Assembly (NCBI GenBank): GCA_963801065.1
Contig: CAWDDG010000005.1
Span: forward strand, 186,001 to 250,000
Source of the DNA: CAWDDG01 sp963801065
Lineage (GTDB): Bacteria; Actinomycetota; Actinomycetes; Jiangellales; Jiangellaceae
DNA: 64,000 nt
Direction of reading: 5' to 3'
Shown here: in pieces, positions 57,116 through 64,000 of the stretch
Layout: the number at the start of each line of letters is the position of its first letter
Numbering within the stretch: the stretch's first letter is position 1
Position numbers and translations under genes: made by a program
Notes under the pieces: generated by a model
Databases searched by the model: none
What the model saw: only the letters and a program-made list of their open reading frames with translations
Told to the model about the DNA's origin: nothing

Positions 57116-59203
57116 TCACAGAAGTTCGGCGATGAGGCTGGCGGCCCGGGCGGCACCGTCGGTCGCGACCGGCCGGTAGTCGACCGCGCGGCCGACCTCG
57201 GCGGCGATGGCATCGGCGATGGCGTCGGGGTCGGCGGTGGTGTAGTCCATCCGCCGGCCCGCCCGGTAGCGGTCCAGACGGTGGGCGACGTGGAAGTTCT
57301 GTTCGAAGTGGTGGGCGAGGGGAAAGTACAGGAACGGCCTCCGGTTCGCCGTTAGCTCCATGCACGTCGTCAGTCCGCCCTGCACGACCGCGAGGTCGCA
57401 GGCGGCGAGGTGCCGGTAGAGCTCGGGGACGTATGCGCGCAGCTCGAGGCCCTCGTGCCGCGGGAGTGTGCCCGGATCGATCCGCGGGCCCGTGACGACC
57501 ACCATGCGCAATGCCGGAACTCTCCGCTTCGCCTCCGGAAACGCCTCGATCACCCGCCGCAGCAGGTGTCCGCCGACGCCGGAGCCGCCGACGGTGACGA
57601 TGCAGACCTGCTCGTCGTCCTGGTACCCGAGCTCATGCCGCAGCGTCGCCCGGTCGGCGAAGTCGGACGGATCGAAGCCGGTCACGTACCCGGCGAAGGA
57701 GTAGTGCTCGCGCGTCCAGTCGCGGATCAGAGGTAGCTCCGGCCCGAACGCGTCGGAAACGATGTCCTGGTCGTTGCCGACGAAGATCGCATGGTCACGA
57801 ACGCGCGGGAAGCGCGCGATGTGCTCGATCATCTCTGCGTTGTAGTCGGCGGTCAGGAACGCTTCGCGCTCGCCGCCGTCCGGCATCGGCAGCCAGCCGA
57901 CGAAGTCGGTCAGCCAGGCGTAGGCCGACTGCTTCTGCTCGGGGTTCTCGTGCAGGTAGTAGTCGAGCTCCCAGGCCTCGTCGCCGATCCAGACGTCGTA
58001 CTGCTCATCGCGCACGAGGTCGTGGAACACCATGAAGTTGGCGAGCAAGATCTCGTCCATGCGGCGGATCGCCTGGAAGCAGTGCAGGTCGTGCTCTGCC
58101 GACTCGCTCTCGATGTGGCTCGATTCGTTCGCCAGCAGCGCGCTTGCCGGGTGGACTCGCTCACCGCGCGCCTCCAGAGCCGTTGTCACCGGGTGCTGGG
58201 CGAGCCAGTCGATGTCGAGGTCGGGATGGAGCTTGCGCAGCTCGGCAGCGATCGCGACGTCCCGCTGTGCGTGCCCGAGCCCGATCGGCGAGGAGATGTA
58301 GAGCGCCCGCTTGCGACGGGATTTCCCGCGCACCCAGCGCTGCGGCGGCGGCGCCGGCTTGACGAAGTCGCGGAGGAGCAGGTTGACCCTGACCGGATCG
58401 CGGAGGTGCGGTGCGTGGCCGGAGCCCTCCAGCAGAACCAGCCGACCGGCCGTGTCCTCGGCGAGAGCGATCCCGCGAGTCGCGGAGACGATCGCATCGT
58501 GTTCACCGTGAATGACCAGAACCGGGCAGCGGACGCGCCGCGCAAGCTCGCGCTGTTCGTCAGGTTCCAGGCCCTGGTGGGTGAGAACGAGCGTTTCGCC
58601 CGTCGTGTCGAGGCCCCAACCCACGCCGTCCTCGATCGGCTTGGTCGAGTGCGGCTCGGTGAACATCCTCGACATGAAGAAGTCGAGGAAGCCCTGGTAG
58701 TCGCGGAGCCAGTAGTGCTTGTTGTATTTCGCCCAGCCCTCGTCGGTGTCGAGCTCGTCCTGCCAGGAGTACACCGTTCGCCCGCGCAGTCGCTCGCCGC
58801 CGCCCTGGTAGCTCGGGCCGACGAAGACGGCCGCCTCGACCCGCTCGGGATGGTCTGCGGCGAGCAGCAGGCCTCGCTGTCCGCCCATCGAGAAGCCGAC
58901 GACGATCGCGCGCGGTGTCTGCGTCGCGTCCATCACCGCAATCGCGTCGGACGCGAACTCGGTCTCGGCGTACGCCTCGGGCTCCGTCGGCCGGTCAGAG
59001 CGGCCGTTACCGCGCCCGTCGAACGTGAGCACGCGGCAATGTCGCGCCAGGTACGGGATCTGCATCTTCCAATGTCGCGAGTGGACGATCGACCAGGTCG
59101 GCAGCAGCAGGACCGTCGGCTCGCCGGTGCCGAACACCTCGTAGTGGATCTTGACCCCGTCGCGCTCGACGTAGCCGTCACCAGACGGCTGGCATGCCCG
59201 CAT
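57116..59203 (-). CDS. Alpha/beta hydrolase fused to a GT-B type glycosyltransferase
   Basis: A 695-residue fusion. Residues 12-285 form an alpha/beta hydrolase: VLLLPTWSIVHSRHWKMQIP, RVLTFDGRGNGRSDRPTEPE, nucleophile elbow AIVVGFSMGGQRGLLLAADH, and EGSGHAPHLRDPVRVNLLLR. Residues 300-690 form a GT-B fold like macrolide or MGT glycosyltransferases: ALYISSPIGLGHAQRDVAIA, CIVTVGGSGVGGHLLRRVIE, and LAVVQGGLTTCMELTANRRP as the nucleotide-sugar site. It lies 26 nt inside the end of a TetR gene and follows it on the same strand. A hydrolase that acts on the transferase product, or the reverse, is plausible. Confidence 0.84.
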   Translation of the reverse strand: MRACQPSGDGYVERDGVKIHYEVFGTGEPTVLLLPTWSIVHSRHWKMQIPYLARHCRVLTFDGRGNGRSDRPTEPEAYAETEFASDAIAVMDATQTPRAIVVGFSMGGQRGLLLAADHPERVEAAVFVGPSYQGGGERLRGRTVYSWQDELDTDEGWAKYNKHYWLRDYQGFLDFFMSRMFTEPHSTKPIEDGVGWGLDTTGETLVLTHQGLEPDEQRELARRVRCPVLVIHGEHDAIVSATRGIALAEDTAGRLVLLEGSGHAPHLRDPVRVNLLLRDFVKPAPPPQRWVRGKSRRKRALYISSPIGLGHAQRDVAIAAELRKLHPDLDIDWLAQHPVTTALEARGERVHPASALLANESSHIESESAEHDLHCFQAIRRMDEILLANFMVFHDLVRDEQYDVWIGDEAWELDYYLHENPEQKQSAYAWLTDFVGWLPMPDGGEREAFLTADYNAEMIEHIARFPRVRDHAIFVGNDQDIVSDAFGPELPLIRDWTREHYSFAGYVTGFDPSDFADRATLRHELGYQDDEQVCIVTVGGSGVGGHLLRRVIEAFPEAKRRVPALRMVVVTGPRIDPGTLPRHEGLELRAYVPELYRHLAACDLAVVQGGLTTCMELTANRRPFLYFPLAHHFEQNFHVAHRLDRYRAGRRMDYTTADPDAIADAIAAEVGRAVDYRPVATDGAARAASLIAELL

Positions 59204-59819
59204 CGTCCGACCTCCCCTGTGCAGTTGGTCCTTCTTCCAGGCGCCTGATCAGCACGCCGATGCGCCGCAGCGCCGAGCGGATGGGCAGCAGCTGGCGGTC
59301 GAAGCCGAGCAGCAGCAGCGACTCCGAGCCGATAAACGCGGAGCCGACCAGGGCGGCCGCCTCCTCGGCGGTGAACGGGCCGAGCGGGCCATGGCGGTGC
59401 TCGGCCTCGCGGGCCACATCGGCGAGCAGGGCAAACCAGCCGCCGAGCAGTTCGCGAACCGCATCACGGATGTCGGAATTCGACCAGCCCGCGGCGATCA
59501 TCTCCTGCAGTGCCCGCACGTAGCCGGAGTCCAAGTCGTCCTCGAGGAGGTCGCAGGCGCGCTCGTAGCGCTGCCACAGTGGCGCGTCCTCGGCGTACAT
59601 AAGGGCCTGCCGCTCCAGGCGGCGCTGGTTCTCCTCCGCGAACAACGCCAGGATGAGGCCCTGCTTGGAGCCGAAATGATAATGAAGCTGACTGAGCGGC
59701 ACCCGCGCCTCATCAGCCACCTTGCGGGTCGACAGGCCGGCGTAGCCGTCGGCCAGCAGCCGGCGGCGGGCCGCCTCCAGGATCAGCGTGCGGGTGTCAG
59801 TGGCAACGACGTCCACCAC
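59178..59819 (-). CDS. TetR family regulator of the fusion gene
   Basis: A 213-residue TetR regulator: TLILEAARRRLLADGYAGLS, TRKVADEARVPLSQLHYHFG, SKQGLILALFAEENQRRLER. The remainder is an all-helical ligand domain. Its start region is near two strong palindromes, and it precedes the fusion gene with a 26-nt overlap, so it is part of that operon. OsmC is divergent from it. ATG 59819 is the start; GGAAAGG is upstream. Confidence 0.85.
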   Translation of the reverse strand: MVDVVATDTRTLILEAARRRLLADGYAGLSTRKVADEARVPLSQLHYHFGSKQGLILALFAEENQRRLERQALMYAEDAPLWQRYERACDLLEDDLDSGYVRALQEMIAAGWSNSDIRDAVRELLGGWFALLADVAREAEHRHGPLGPFTAEEAAALVGSAFIGSESLLLLGFDRQLLPIRSALRRIGVLIRRLEEGPTAQGRSDDAGMPAVW

Positions 59820-59845
59820 GGGACATTTCCTTTCCGCCGGTAATC

Positions 59846-59861
59846 GGTCGATCGATCGACC
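59846..59861. promoter_or_regulatory. TetR operator, inner copy
   Basis: GGTCGATCGATCGACC is a perfect 16-bp palindrome 26 nt before the TetR start. It shares its CGATCGA core with the second site at 59904. Confidence 0.65.
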
Positions 59862-59903
59862 TTGACAGTACCGCTCCAGGCGTCAATACTCAACCCACCC
59901 ATG

Positions 59904-59921
59904 GTCGGTCGATCGACCGAC
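59904..59921. promoter_or_regulatory. TetR operator, outer copy
   Basis: GTCGGTCGATCGACCGAC is a perfect 18-bp palindrome, 58 bp (centre to centre about 59 bp) from the first, so the two sites sit about five or six helical turns apart. It also covers the OsmC promoter side. The TetR protein probably represses both directions. Confidence 0.65.
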
Positions 59922-60024
59922 TCATAGAAGGCAAGTCGATCGCGGCGCGACCTGGAAGCGTGCGAAAGGTTCCGGGAAGGTCGCCTTCGTACGTTGCCAC
60001 CGTCACACAGAGAAGGGGTCTTCA

Positions 60025-60594
60025 ATGACCATCACGACAGAGCGCCTACCGCTCAACGGGGTCGATACCCCGACGCTGTTCGCCACCCTCGACGCAGTCA
60101 AGGCCCAGCCGGATCTGGCCGCGTTCCAGTTCCGGGCCAGCAACAAATGGGTGAAGGGCACGCACAACCGGTCGTCGCTGCACAGCTTCTACGGCGCGGG
60201 CCAGGAACTCGAGCACAAGCACGAGACCGTGATCGACGCCGACCACCCCGCTGTGCTGACCGGCGCGGACAACGCGCCCACTCCGGTGGAGTACCTCCTC
60301 GCCGCGCTGGCGGCGTGCCTGACCTCCGGGCTGGCGAACATCGCCGCCGCCCGGGGCGTCGAGCTCACCGAGGTCGAGTCGACCGTCGAGGGCGACATCA
60401 ACCTGCTCGGAATCCTCGGCCTGTCCGACGAGGTCCGCAACGGCTACAACCACATCCGGGTCGGCTTCACCATCGCCGGCGACGCCCCGCCCGAGAAGCT
60501 GCGCGAGCTCGTCGAACAATCCCGGGCACGATCCGCGGTGTTCGACGTGATCACGAACTCCGTTCCAGTCGACATCGACGTCACGGTCGTCTGA
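60025..60594 (+). CDS. OsmC family protein
   Basis: A 189-residue OsmC-like protein: FQFRASNKWVKGTHNRSSLH, PTPVEYLLAALAACLTSGLA with the redox cysteine in AAC, and GYNHIRVGFTIAGDAPPEKL, then VEQSRARSAVFDVITNSVPV. The first cysteine is in AACL; a second expected cysteine (NCPV-like) is replaced by NSVPV, so a standard two-cysteine peroxidase cycle is not possible. It is divergent from the TetR gene under the paired palindromes and is followed by a strong hairpin. Confidence 0.85.
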   Translation: MTITTERLPLNGVDTPTLFATLDAVKAQPDLAAFQFRASNKWVKGTHNRSSLHSFYGAGQELEHKHETVIDADHPAVLTGADNAPTPVEYLLAALAACLTSGLANIAAARGVELTEVESTVEGDINLLGILGLSDEVRNGYNHIRVGFTIAGDAPPEKLRELVEQSRARSAVFDVITNSVPVDIDVTVV

Positions 60595-60617
60595 GAACAG
60601 CCCGGCAACCACACAGC

Positions 60618-60650
60618 GCGCCCGCCCGGTTCAGACGACCGGGCGGGCGC
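60618..60650. terminator. Hairpin terminator after OsmC
   Basis: A perfect 13-bp stem, GCGCCCGCCCGGT/ACCGGGCGGGCGC, with loop TCAGACG, begins 24 nt after the OsmC stop. GC-rich without a T-run. Confidence 0.75.
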
Positions 60651-60683
60651 AATGCCACCAACGTGATCCGAAGGACGATACAC

Positions 60684-61946
60684 ATGCAACGCGTCGACAC
60701 CATCATCATCGGCGCCGGGCACGCCGGCCTGGCGACCAGCCGTTTGCTGACCGACGCCGGACGCGATCACGTCGTCCTCGACCGCGGCCGGCTGGCGGAG
60801 AGCTGGCGCAGCGCCAGGTGGGACTCGTTGCGTCTGCTAACCCCCAACTGGATGAGCCGCCTGCCGGGTTGGAGCCATCAAGGTCCGGACGCCGAGGGGT
60901 TCATGACGGTGCCGGAGCTCGTGGGTTACCTGGAGTCATACGCGCAGTCCTTCGACCCGCCGGTCCGGCAGCGGACGTCGGTCCTCACTGTGCGGCCCGT
61001 CGACGGCGGCTACCAGGTCACCACCACCGACGACGGCTGGTCGGCCCGGAACGTCGTCGTGGCCGCCGGCCCGCGACCACGCGTGCCTGCACTGGCTACA
61101 CGGTTGCACCCGGACGTCTGGCAGATCCACACCAACCGCTACCGCAACCCCGCTGCATTGCCGGACGGCGGTGTACTCGTCGTCGGAGCGTCCGCATCGG
61201 GCGTGCAGATCGCCTTGGAGCTGCGGCAGGCGGGCCGGGACGTCGTACTCGCCGTTGGCGCGCACACGCGACTGCCGAGGCGATACCGCGGCATGGACAT
61301 CATGTGGTGGCTGGAGCAGATCGGCGCCTTGGACCGGACCATCGACGACGCCGGCGACGCACGGCGAGCACGACGCGAACCGTCCGCCCAGTTGGTCGGC
61401 GGTCTGGGCCGTCCGGACCTCGATCTGGGCCGGCTGCGCGAGCTCGGGGTCGTCGTGACCGGCCGACTGGACGACCTGGACGGACACCGGGCGCGGTTCC
61501 GCGACGACATTCCTCACACCACCACCGCCGCCGACGCTCGACTGCGTCGCACCCTCCGCACGATCGACCAGTACGTCGCGACTTCGGGCCTGGAGGGCGA
61601 GGTGCTGCCCCCGGCCGACGTGCCCCCCGTCCTGATGAGCGGTGCTCCGAAATCACTGGATCTGCGCGCGGCCGGCATATCCACGGTCGTGTGGGCCACC
61701 GGTTCCCATTACCGCTACCCCTGGTTGCGCGTCCCCGTCGCAGACGTCTACGGAGAGATCAAGCAGTACCGGGGCGTCACGTCCGCTCTCGGTCTCTATG
61801 TCATCGGCCTGCGTTTCATGCACCGTCGTAACTCCCAGTTCATCGACGGAGCCCGACACGATGCGCAGACCATCGTTGAGCATCTGGCCGGCGCGGACCG
61901 GTCGGGACCGACATCCGCTCGGGTGCTCCTGACGAGGGACAGGTGA
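60684..61946 (+). CDS. Flavin-containing monooxygenase-like protein
   Basis: A 420-residue flavoprotein: the FAD motif TIIIGAGHAGLATSRLLTDA, SWRSARWDSLRLLTPNWMSR, FMTVPELVGYLESYAQSF, the NADPH motif VLVVGASASGVQIALELRQA, then STVVWATGSHYRYPWLRVPV and LGLYVIGLRFMHRRNSQFID. Such proteins are FMO/Baeyer-Villiger-like or related to YhcR-type oxidoreductases. ATG 60684 is the start. It has the same order as the next flavoprotein, 4 nt away. Confidence 0.84.
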   Translation: MQRVDTIIIGAGHAGLATSRLLTDAGRDHVVLDRGRLAESWRSARWDSLRLLTPNWMSRLPGWSHQGPDAEGFMTVPELVGYLESYAQSFDPPVRQRTSVLTVRPVDGGYQVTTTDDGWSARNVVVAAGPRPRVPALATRLHPDVWQIHTNRYRNPAALPDGGVLVVGASASGVQIALELRQAGRDVVLAVGAHTRLPRRYRGMDIMWWLEQIGALDRTIDDAGDARRARREPSAQLVGGLGRPDLDLGRLRELGVVVTGRLDDLDGHRARFRDDIPHTTTAADARLRRTLRTIDQYVATSGLEGEVLPPADVPPVLMSGAPKSLDLRAAGISTVVWATGSHYRYPWLRVPVADVYGEIKQYRGVTSALGLYVIGLRFMHRRNSQFIDGARHDAQTIVEHLAGADRSGPTSARVLLTRDR

Positions 61947-61950
61947 ACCC

Positions 61951-63153
61951 GTGAGCATGACGTATGACGCGATCGTGGTCGGGGCGCGCTGCGCCGGATC
62001 GGCCACCGCCATGCTGCTGGCGCGGCAGGGCCTGCGGGTCCTGGCGCTCGACCGGGCGCGCTACGGAAGCGACATCGTGTCCACCCATGCACTCATGCGC
62101 GGCGGGGTTCTCCAGCTGCACCGCTGGGGCCTGCTCGACCGCATCGCAGCAGCCGGGACACCGCCGGTCACCCGCGTGTTGTTCCACTACCCCGATGACA
62201 CGGTGCCCATCTCGCTCAAACCGGCCGCGGGGGTGCAGGCGCTGTACGCCCCGCGGCGCACCGTGCTGGACCGGATCCTCGCCGACGCGGCCATGGAGGC
62301 GGGCGCCGAGGTGCGCTTCCAAACCACCGTGACCGACATCCTCCGGCATCCCTCCGGCCGGGTGACTGGCATTGCTGCTCGCGACTCCCAAGGCCGAGCG
62401 TTCGTCGCGTCCGCGCCGCTCACCGTCGGGGCAGACGGTGTGCGCTCGTCGGTGGCGCGGTCCGTCGCCGCGCCAATCGTTCGTCGAGCATCGAGAGGAA
62501 GCGCCTTCCTTTACGGCTACTGGGACGATCTTCCCGCCGAGGGCTACGAATGGTTCTACGCACCAGGCACGGCAGCCGGCATGATTCCGACAAACGACGG
62601 GCAGACCGCCGCCTTCGTCGGTACCACGGCCAAGCGCATGCGCGCCGTACGCTCAGCTGGATCCCGCGACGCGTTCTACACACTTCTTCACACGGTGTCG
62701 CGGGACGCATGGAGACGGGTTTCCGGTGCACGGCCGCCCAGCCGGCTCCGCGGATTCGCCGGAGAATCCGGCTACCTGCGCCAAGCGGGAGGTCCGGGTT
62801 GGGCGCTCGTGGGTGACGCGGGCGCATTCGAAGATCCGCTGAGCACCCACGGGATCACCGACGCTTTCCGAGACGCTGAGCTCCTCGCCTCGGCCGTGCG
62901 AGACATCCGCGACGGTCCCGCCAGCGAGGCCTCCGCACTGGCCTGCTACCAGGCCAAGCGAGACAGGATGGCAGACCCGCTGTTCGCCGTGGTCGAGTCA
63001 ATCGCGTCGTTTCGCTGGACGACCGCGACGCTGCGCCAACTGCTGCTCGAAGCCAGTTCGGCGATGACTGAGCAGGTCGAGGCACTTCAACGCCTGGACG
63101 AGGGCGGTCATGCCCCGATGGCATCGGTCGTTTCCGCCTCGATGAACCCATGA
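61951..63153 (+). CDS. FAD-dependent oxidoreductase (geranylgeranyl reductase/halogenase-like)
   Basis: A 400-residue flavoprotein of the PHBH fold: YDAIVVGARCAGSATAMLLA with GARCAG at the dinucleotide site, STHALMRGGVLQLHRWGLLD, LTVGADGVRSSVARSVAAPI, and GPGWALVGDAGAFEDPLSTH with the GD motif. The pattern GARCAGSATAMLLARQG is typical of the NAD(P)/FAD oxidoreductase group with geranylgeranyl reductase-like fold. GTG 61951 starts 4 nt after the preceding stop, so the two flavoproteins are in one operon. Confidence 0.84.
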   Translation: MSMTYDAIVVGARCAGSATAMLLARQGLRVLALDRARYGSDIVSTHALMRGGVLQLHRWGLLDRIAAAGTPPVTRVLFHYPDDTVPISLKPAAGVQALYAPRRTVLDRILADAAMEAGAEVRFQTTVTDILRHPSGRVTGIAARDSQGRAFVASAPLTVGADGVRSSVARSVAAPIVRRASRGSAFLYGYWDDLPAEGYEWFYAPGTAAGMIPTNDGQTAAFVGTTAKRMRAVRSAGSRDAFYTLLHTVSRDAWRRVSGARPPSRLRGFAGESGYLRQAGGPGWALVGDAGAFEDPLSTHGITDAFRDAELLASAVRDIRDGPASEASALACYQAKRDRMADPLFAVVESIASFRWTTATLRQLLLEASSAMTEQVEALQRLDEGGHAPMASVVSASMNP

Positions 63154-63171
63154 CCTGACACACTTCGCCGG

Positions 63172-63663
63172 GTGCCGAAGCTCGCCGGCAAGCGCGCCGC
63201 CGCCGTCGCCTGCGCACTCGGCCTTGGACAGGCGGCCGTCAGCGCCTATTGGGCACTCGGCGGTACGGCGCTGCTGGACACCATCGGCGGTAGCCTCGAG
63301 CGTTGGGGCCGGGAACGCGAACCTGCCCTGGTCGCAGGGTTGTGGCTGATCGTCGTGGTGAAGGGGATTGTCGCGCTGGCCGCGCCAGTGCTCGCCGGCG
63401 TCGGCGCCCGGCGGCTGCCGTCGTGGACGAGGGGCCGGGTGCCGCGGATCCTCGGCTGGATCGCCGCGACCATCCTCGTCCTCTACGGCGGGGTGCTGAC
63501 CTTGGCGGGTCTACTTGTCGAGGCCGGCGTACTCGAGGTCGCGCCCGGCGCCGACCGGAGGGCGCTGGCCTGGCATGCGTATGTCTGGGACCTCTGGTTC
63601 CTGCTCTGGGGTGTTGCGTTCAGCGCCAGCCTGTGGGCAGGCCGGACAGTCCCGCACAGTTAA
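63172..63663 (+). CDS. DUF3995 membrane protein
   Basis: A 163-residue membrane protein with four helices: ALGLGQAAVSAYWALGGTAL, GLWLIVVVKGIVALAAPVL, ILGWIAATILVLYGGVLTL, and YVWDLWFLLWGVAFSASLWA. The start region (QAAVSAYWALGGTALLDTIG) and end are typical of DUF3995, of unknown role. GTG 63172 lies 18 nt after the flavoprotein gene and is probably co-transcribed with it. Confidence 0.82.
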   Translation: MPKLAGKRAAAVACALGLGQAAVSAYWALGGTALLDTIGGSLERWGREREPALVAGLWLIVVVKGIVALAAPVLAGVGARRLPSWTRGRVPRILGWIAATILVLYGGVLTLAGLLVEAGVLEVAPGADRRALAWHAYVWDLWFLLWGVAFSASLWAGRTVPHS

Positions 63664-63863
63664 GAGTGACGGCCTTGGCGGAACCGCCTCTTCTTGGCCT
63701 TCATTGCCTACTCGTTGACTGGATCGCCGGACACTGTCGGATTCGGACGCCTCTGGTTCGTCGTCGGGGCGTGGTCGTCGTCACGCGAAGGGGAGGGTCG
63801 TCCGATGTTCATGCCCAGTGAGATCGCAGGCCGGTTGAACGGGGGCGGCGCGGGGAAGGGCCG

Positions 63864-64000
63864 GTGCCGCGGGTGAACCGGGAGATGGAGGTGCTCCTCG
63901 GACACCTCGAGGCGCAACGCAGGCACGTGCTTGGCATCCTGGACGGATTGTCGGAGGAGCAGCTGCGTCGGCAGGTGCTGCCCTCCGGATGGCACTGTCT
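63864..64000 (+). CDS. DinB/DUF664 family protein, N-terminal part
   Basis: From GTG 63864, with GGGAAGG upstream (GTG 63873 is possible), an open frame runs to the window end: VPRVNREMEVLLGHLEAQRR, HVLGILDGLSEEQLRRQVLP, SGWHC. This is the first helix pair of a DinB-like four-helix bundle (mycothiol-dependent or DUF664 type). The C-terminus is outside the window, so the metal-binding histidines cannot be checked. Confidence 0.65.
   Translation, partial: MPRVNREMEVLLGHLEAQRRHVLGILDGLSEEQLRRQVLPSGWHC

Noticed and set aside
57791..59248. A 485-codon open frame opposite the hydrolase-glycosyltransferase fusion
   Set aside because: Shadow of the confident fusion gene; residues show no fold-like pattern.
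1..64000. CRISPR arrays, tRNA and rRNA genes
   Set aside because: No regularly spaced repeats, no cloverleaf-like segment with a TTCGA arm and acceptor stem, and no rRNA-like stretch was recognised by eye. A tRNAscan or Infernal run would be needed to exclude small RNAs fully.

Overview
The window is a high-GC actinobacterial chromosome segment. Codon use has G or C in most third positions, many genes start with GTG, and several promoters place the -10 box 5-7 nt from the start codon, as expected for leaderless mRNAs. Family content (DUF222/HNH protein, TipA-type MerR regulator, F420-type luciferase-like oxidoreductase, DinB, GlxA, many VOC/SRPBCC/ArsR/PadR genes) fits a soil actinomycete, possibly in or near Pseudonocardiaceae. 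No rRNA, tRNA or CRISPR array was recognised. The segment is accessory: small regulator-plus-enzyme units mixed with remnants of duplicated genes.

Layout. 0-6 kb: a secreted protein cut by the edge, an ArsR-like regulator, an MMPL transporter with a small membrane protein, a DUF1579-like protein and a GlxA regulator. 6-10 kb: an ArsR/SRPBCC pair fused by a deletion, a frameshifted DUF222-HNH gene and an ISL3 transposase. 10-16 kb: a PadR-VOC pair, gene remnants, a GAF-LuxR regulator, VOC plus ATP-grasp, and an ECF sigma factor whose anti-sigma domain is now the tail of an MFS transporter. 17-19.2 kb: a TipAL-type regulator and a paralogue of ribosomal protein L11 that share the same MerR-type promoter/operator. 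19.5-25.9 kb: VOC/TetR, DHFR-like plus hydrolase, YciI, VOC, ArsR-SRPBCC, B3/B4 protein and a nucleotide cyclase. 26-31.6 kb: a decayed tract (GMC oxidoreductase, phosphoesterase, MFS fragment, SDR, HxlR) in which nearly every gene has indels. 31.6-46 kb: DUF2000, FAD monooxygenase and TetR, PEP mutase-like enzyme, HxlR and MFS exporter, LLM oxidoreductase, membrane hydrolase, orphan binding protein, PhoX-like protein, SRPBCC/VOC and a DrrAB-type ABC exporter. 46-52 kb: an MFS-HEAT-cyclic nucleotide binding protein followed by a cyclase-NB-ARC protein. 52-64 kb: membrane protein, hydrolase, VOC, beta-propeller, GH114-like lipoprotein, a hydrolase-glycosyltransferase fusion with its TetR, OsmC, two flavoproteins, DUF3995 and the start of a DinB gene.

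The most notable system is at 17.2-19.2 kb. TipA proteins sense thiopeptide antibiotics, whose ribosomal target is L11 with 23S rRNA. Here the regulator gene and a full-length L11 paralogue each have a promoter with a 19-bp spacer holding nearly the same palindrome, and the paralogue lacks every proline of the segment that thiostrepton contacts. This reads as an inducible target-substitution resistance system. A second point is the in-frame fusion of an MFS transporter to a zf-HC2 anti-sigma domain beside its ECF sigma gene. A third is the large number of remnants of families that also occur intact in the window (MMPL, GlxA, VOC, DUF1579, OsmC), which points to repeated local duplication and decay.
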